Below, piece after piece: positions 61,802-64,000 of a DNA stretch of 64,000 nt (position 1 is the first letter of the stretch; every line of letters starts with the position of its first letter). This DNA comes from Sedimentibacter sp. MB35-C1 (GTDB lineage: Bacteria; Bacillota; Clostridia; Tissierellales; Sedimentibacteraceae). Where the stretch lies: the NCBI RefSeq assembly GCF_030913635.1, contig NZ_CP133188.1, positions 3,286,001 through 3,350,000 of the forward strand, written 5' to 3'. A model generated the notes under the pieces. That model saw only the letters and a list, made by a program, of their open reading frames with translations. It made no database searches and was not told where the DNA came from. Position numbers and translations under genes: made by a program.

Positions 61802-62725
61802 TTGCAAAAATTATCTATAGATCATTTTATAAGATTAAGAAAACTGGTTTATCGCAACGCAAGGCCGCTTGACTTTACCAAGTGGAAATATCTTTTTGAG
61901 CACGGGAGCTGTGAGGATTTCCTTTCGGTTCTGTCCAGCTATCAAAATGAGGATGGGGGTTTTGGATACAACATTGAGTGCAATAACTGGAACCCTAATT
62001 CTTCCCCATATACGGTATGCATAGCATTAGATTATTTGGACACGACAGGCGATTATGTTAGCTGTACAAAAGATACGATTATTATGGGTATCATTAAATA
62101 CCTTGCTTCTGGTATATACTTGTTGGAAGACGGCTGGGTGGGAATGCAAGGAATCCCCAGCAACAATGATTTCGCACATTTGCCATGGTTTCATTTCGAC
62201 CCAAATAAAGCCACGGAAGCTGATATTGGAGTAACCAAGCGCCTTTCAAGCTTTATACTCAAATATGCAGACAAAAGCAGTGATATCTATCTCAAGGCAG
62301 TGGTTTTAAAAGACAAGTATAAGTTGAATGGGCAATTTTTACTTAATGGCGTCCCGGATTATGACCCTGTATCGTTGGAAATACAGTCCTTTGACCCTGC
62401 AATATGGCCCTTTTGGCTGCCATTGCCTGTGTACTTTGTAGGTTCGCCAAATAGTAAGTATTATCCAGAACTTAAACAAGTTGTGGATATAAATCTGGAT
62501 TCGATTATTGATACACTGCAAAATACAAATGAGATTCAATTAACACCAGAGGAAGAATTAAACGCATTTGAACAGAATAACCCACATCCAGATGGCAAAC
62601 GATGGTGTGTCGCTGAGCAAGCAATCGGAAATTATTATTGGGGTACTCATAATATTACATCCAATTTGGATATATTGAGGAAGTTTGATAGATTGGATTT
62701 TCATCTACCTATTCACACAAAATGA
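61802..62725 (+). CDS. Alpha-toroid (prenyltransferase/squalene-cyclase-like) repeat protein, unknown function
   Basis: A 307-residue soluble protein. The block SVLSSYQNEDGGFGYNIE is the QxxDGGFG-type repeat of the squalene-cyclase/prenyltransferase alpha-alpha barrel, and SSYQ … PYTVCIALDYLD fits the paired helices. The DXDD cyclase motif is absent, so a terpene-cyclase role is not supported. TTG start at 61802 behind GGGGGG. Repeat copies flank the gene. Confidence 0.7.
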   Translation: MQKLSIDHFIRLRKLVYRNARPLDFTKWKYLFEHGSCEDFLSVLSSYQNEDGGFGYNIECNNWNPNSSPYTVCIALDYLDTTGDYVSCTKDTIIMGIIKYLASGIYLLEDGWVGMQGIPSNNDFAHLPWFHFDPNKATEADIGVTKRLSSFILKYADKSSDIYLKAVVLKDKYKLNGQFLLNGVPDYDPVSLEIQSFDPAIWPFWLPLPVYFVGSPNSKYYPELKQVVDINLDSIIDTLQNTNEIQLTPEEELNAFEQNNPHPDGKRWCVAEQAIGNYYWGTHNITSNLDILRKFDRLDFHLPIHTK

Positions 62726-62882
62726 GCAAACCCCTCAGTGAGCCCAACTCGGTTCTACTAAAGCTAATCTAACTAATTATGAAATTGAGCCAATGCACTT
62801 TTGTCGGTGCATTGGCTCTTGCTTTGCCTATAATCTAAGTATCGTCCAGAGTATCCTTGCATAAGGATGGTAAACGGTTTTT
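62726..62882 (+). repeat. Cassette-type 3' repeat, copy 3
   Basis: Begins directly after the stop codon with GCAAACCCCTCAGTGAGCCC (copy 1 has GCAAACACCTTAGTAAGCCT at the same place), then GGTTCTACTAAAGCTAATC, a perfect 12-bp stem (62788-62818, GAGCCAATGCAC/GTGCATTGGCTC), CTTGCTTTGCCTATAATC and CGTCCAGAGTATCCTTGCAT … GGTAAACGGTTT. Confidence 0.85.
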
Positions 62883-62886
62883 AAAT

Positions 62887-62951
62887 AGATATTTCATTAA
62901 ATAAATTTATTTGAAATATCTATCCGTAGTAACCTTTCCGTAGTAACCTTT
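62887..62951. repeat. Inverted repeat followed by a tandem 14-bp direct repeat
   Basis: AGATATTTCA (62887-62896) pairs with TGAAATATCT (62912-62921). Immediately after, the unit CCGTAGTAACCTTT occurs twice in tandem (62924-62937 and 62938-62951), at the 3' end of the convergent methyltransferase gene. Confidence 0.75.
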
Positions 62952-62961
62952 GAAAATGACC

Positions 62962-63819
62962 CTATACTTTGCGAACTATAATGCCAAATGTATCTGAATG
63001 TTCGGTCAATGATTCTCCTTTTAAATTTTTATAGACCTTTTCAATTTTAAAACCATTTTTCGTAAGCATCTCTGTAATCTCTGTCAAACTAAATAATCGA
63101 TGATAAATTCTTATAACCTTTGTGATTCCCTCTTCATCAATAATTGTATATTGCAACCCCTCTGTCTTTGGTTCTTCATACAAATAAGTATTAAGTATTT
63201 CTATATAAGGTTTAGGACTCCAGAATCCCCCTTCGCTCACAGAAACATTAGTTAAAATTGAGGTTTCTTTTTTTTCCGTAACAACATCCAATATAAAAAT
63301 CCCGTTATCTCTTAAGGCTCTATGAATTTTTGAAAGCAATAGTTCTTGCTCATTTGTGCTAAGTGCGCAAAAATCATAAAAAATCAGTGTTACTATATCA
63401 AAAGATTTCTCGAAGTTAATATCAAGATAGTTCTTTCTAATGAAAAATGTTTTCTCATACTCTGTTTTAATATTTTCATTTGCATAATTAATAGACCTTT
63501 CAGAAATGTCTATTCCTGTAATTGTTGCTCCAGTTTTAGCAAACTCCTTCACATAAAGTCCTGGTCCACAACCCAAGTCTAATACATCTTTACCTTCCTT
63601 CATATCCGTTGACTTAATTATGAAACTTGTTTCTGCATCAATAGTTTCTTTTGTCTTACTGGCAGCCTCAATATCCGGGTTCAAATGAAAATTCAGCATC
63701 TGCTCTGAAACATATTCGTCCTCCCAAAATTTATCAGTTCCCTTTTCAAAGATATATGGTTGTTGAATTGTATTTTTTAGTACTGACAGATTAATTTTGT
63801 TATTATCTATAATTTTCAT
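62962..63819 (-). CDS. Class I SAM-dependent methyltransferase
   Basis: A 285-residue methyltransferase with motif I VLDLGCGPGLYVKEFA, motif II TGIDISERSINYA and the ILDVV strand. The N-terminus (PYIFEKGTDKFWEDEYVSEQ) and C-terminal SLTEITEMLTKNGF are typical of Methyltransf_25-type enzymes. Substrate unknown. ATG at 63819 behind AAAGGAG. Transcribed towards the repeat array. Confidence 0.85.
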   Translation of the reverse strand: MKIIDNNKINLSVLKNTIQQPYIFEKGTDKFWEDEYVSEQMLNFHLNPDIEAASKTKETIDAETSFIIKSTDMKEGKDVLDLGCGPGLYVKEFAKTGATITGIDISERSINYANENIKTEYEKTFFIRKNYLDINFEKSFDIVTLIFYDFCALSTNEQELLLSKIHRALRDNGIFILDVVTEKKETSILTNVSVSEGGFWSPKPYIEILNTYLYEEPKTEGLQYTIIDEEGITKVIRIYHRLFSLTEITEMLTKNGFKIEKVYKNLKGESLTEHSDTFGIIVRKV

Positions 63820-63950
63820 AATATTAATTCTCCTTTATTTTAATGTTTAGTTTTATTTTAGGTAAAGTTATAAATTCAGAATAAACAGTATTTATTCTGT
63901 GTTTGCTCTCAAAAGGAAAAACTAAAATAAAAACTTTTAAAAACAAAAAA

Positions 63951-63971
63951 CGCCTCAGAAATTCTGAGGCG
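63951..63971 (-). terminator. Terminator for a minus-strand gene beyond the right edge
   Basis: CGCCTCAGA and TCTGAGGCG form a stem; on the minus strand it is followed by TTTTTTG, so it should stop a gene whose end lies at or beyond position 64000. Confidence 0.75.
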
Positions 63972-64000
63972 CTAAATAATCACTCAGAATAGTTAAAACA

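Noticed and set aside
61802-62725. Terpene cyclase
   Set aside because: Only the toroid helix repeat is seen; the catalytic DXDD or DDXXD motifs are absent.
60523-62882. Classical class-1-type integron with attC sites
   Set aside because: No integrase is in the window and the repeat ends lack the GTTRRRY core, so the standard integron label is not supported; the repeats are reported as an unclassified cassette-like array.

Overview
The window comes from a low-GC, anaerobic, amino-acid-fermenting Firmicute (class Clostridia). The evidence is strong AGGAGG ribosome sites with frequent TTG and GTG starts, a proline-reductase-type (Stickland) gene cluster, sigma-54 control, a threonine-to-glycine catabolic operon and many 4Fe-4S proteins. 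The genus cannot be fixed from sequence reading alone; relatives of Sedimentibacter, Peptostreptococcus and Tissierella are plausible.

Layout. 0-1.8 kb: edge of a probable integrative element (a large ArdA-type antirestriction gene open at the window edge) abutting the 3' end of rlmD. 1.8-7.4 kb: housekeeping genes (rlmD, methyltransferase, nitroreductase, NUDIX, dCMP deaminase) and a sigma-like / ECF sigma / DUF4367 regulatory trio. 7.8-12.9 kb: an HTH / two-component / ABC-2 exporter module. 13.1-15.3 kb: QueG-like and metallo-beta-lactamase-fold proteins. 15.4-22.7 kb: a proline-reductase-like (prd) operon behind a sigma-54 promoter, with its own PrdR activator. PrdB carries Cys where the characterised enzymes carry selenocysteine, and a second PrdA-like copy is split exactly at the pyruvoyl-forming site and arranged in reverse order. 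22.8-27.3 kb: a second sigma-54 regulon (NhaC-type transporter plus amidohydrolase). 27.5-31.9 kb: AAA ATPase, a TlpA / CD1871A / 4Fe-4S redox operon, a chloramphenicol-acetyltransferase homologue and a TetR regulator facing an Old-Yellow-Enzyme-type enoate reductase. 34-41 kb: cation efflux, a TetM-like GTPase and a kbl-tdh-NhaC operon.

41.4-52.1 kb is the most coherent and unusual region. A MerR-type promoter (19-bp spacer) drives an apparent operon of an AraC regulator, ResB, CcsB/CcsA, an AhbD-like radical-SAM heme synthase, an ECF-S-like membrane protein and a Staygreen-family (metal dechelatase) homologue. Divergently lie the MerR gene and a surface lipoprotein that fuses a flavinylated FMN domain, three evenly spaced CXXCH heme sites and a sulfite-oxidase-type molybdopterin domain. 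A YesN-type response regulator and a cupin-PocR-histidine kinase follow. Read together, the genes look like a dedicated c-type-cytochrome respiratory reductase with its own heme supply and maturation apparatus, in an organism group where c-type cytochromes are uncommon.

52-57.7 kb: small proteins, GNAT, and a RidA / aminotransferase / MocR-regulator group. 57.7-63.9 kb is accessory DNA: a flavoprotein, two genes that both lost their 5' ends at one junction, and three same-orientation repeats placed just 3' of successive genes (truncated aspS, a CatA-like acetyltransferase, an alpha-toroid protein). The repeats have conserved flanks around a hairpin whose sequence varies but whose pairing is kept, giving a cassette-array appearance. 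No rRNA, tRNA or CRISPR array was seen.
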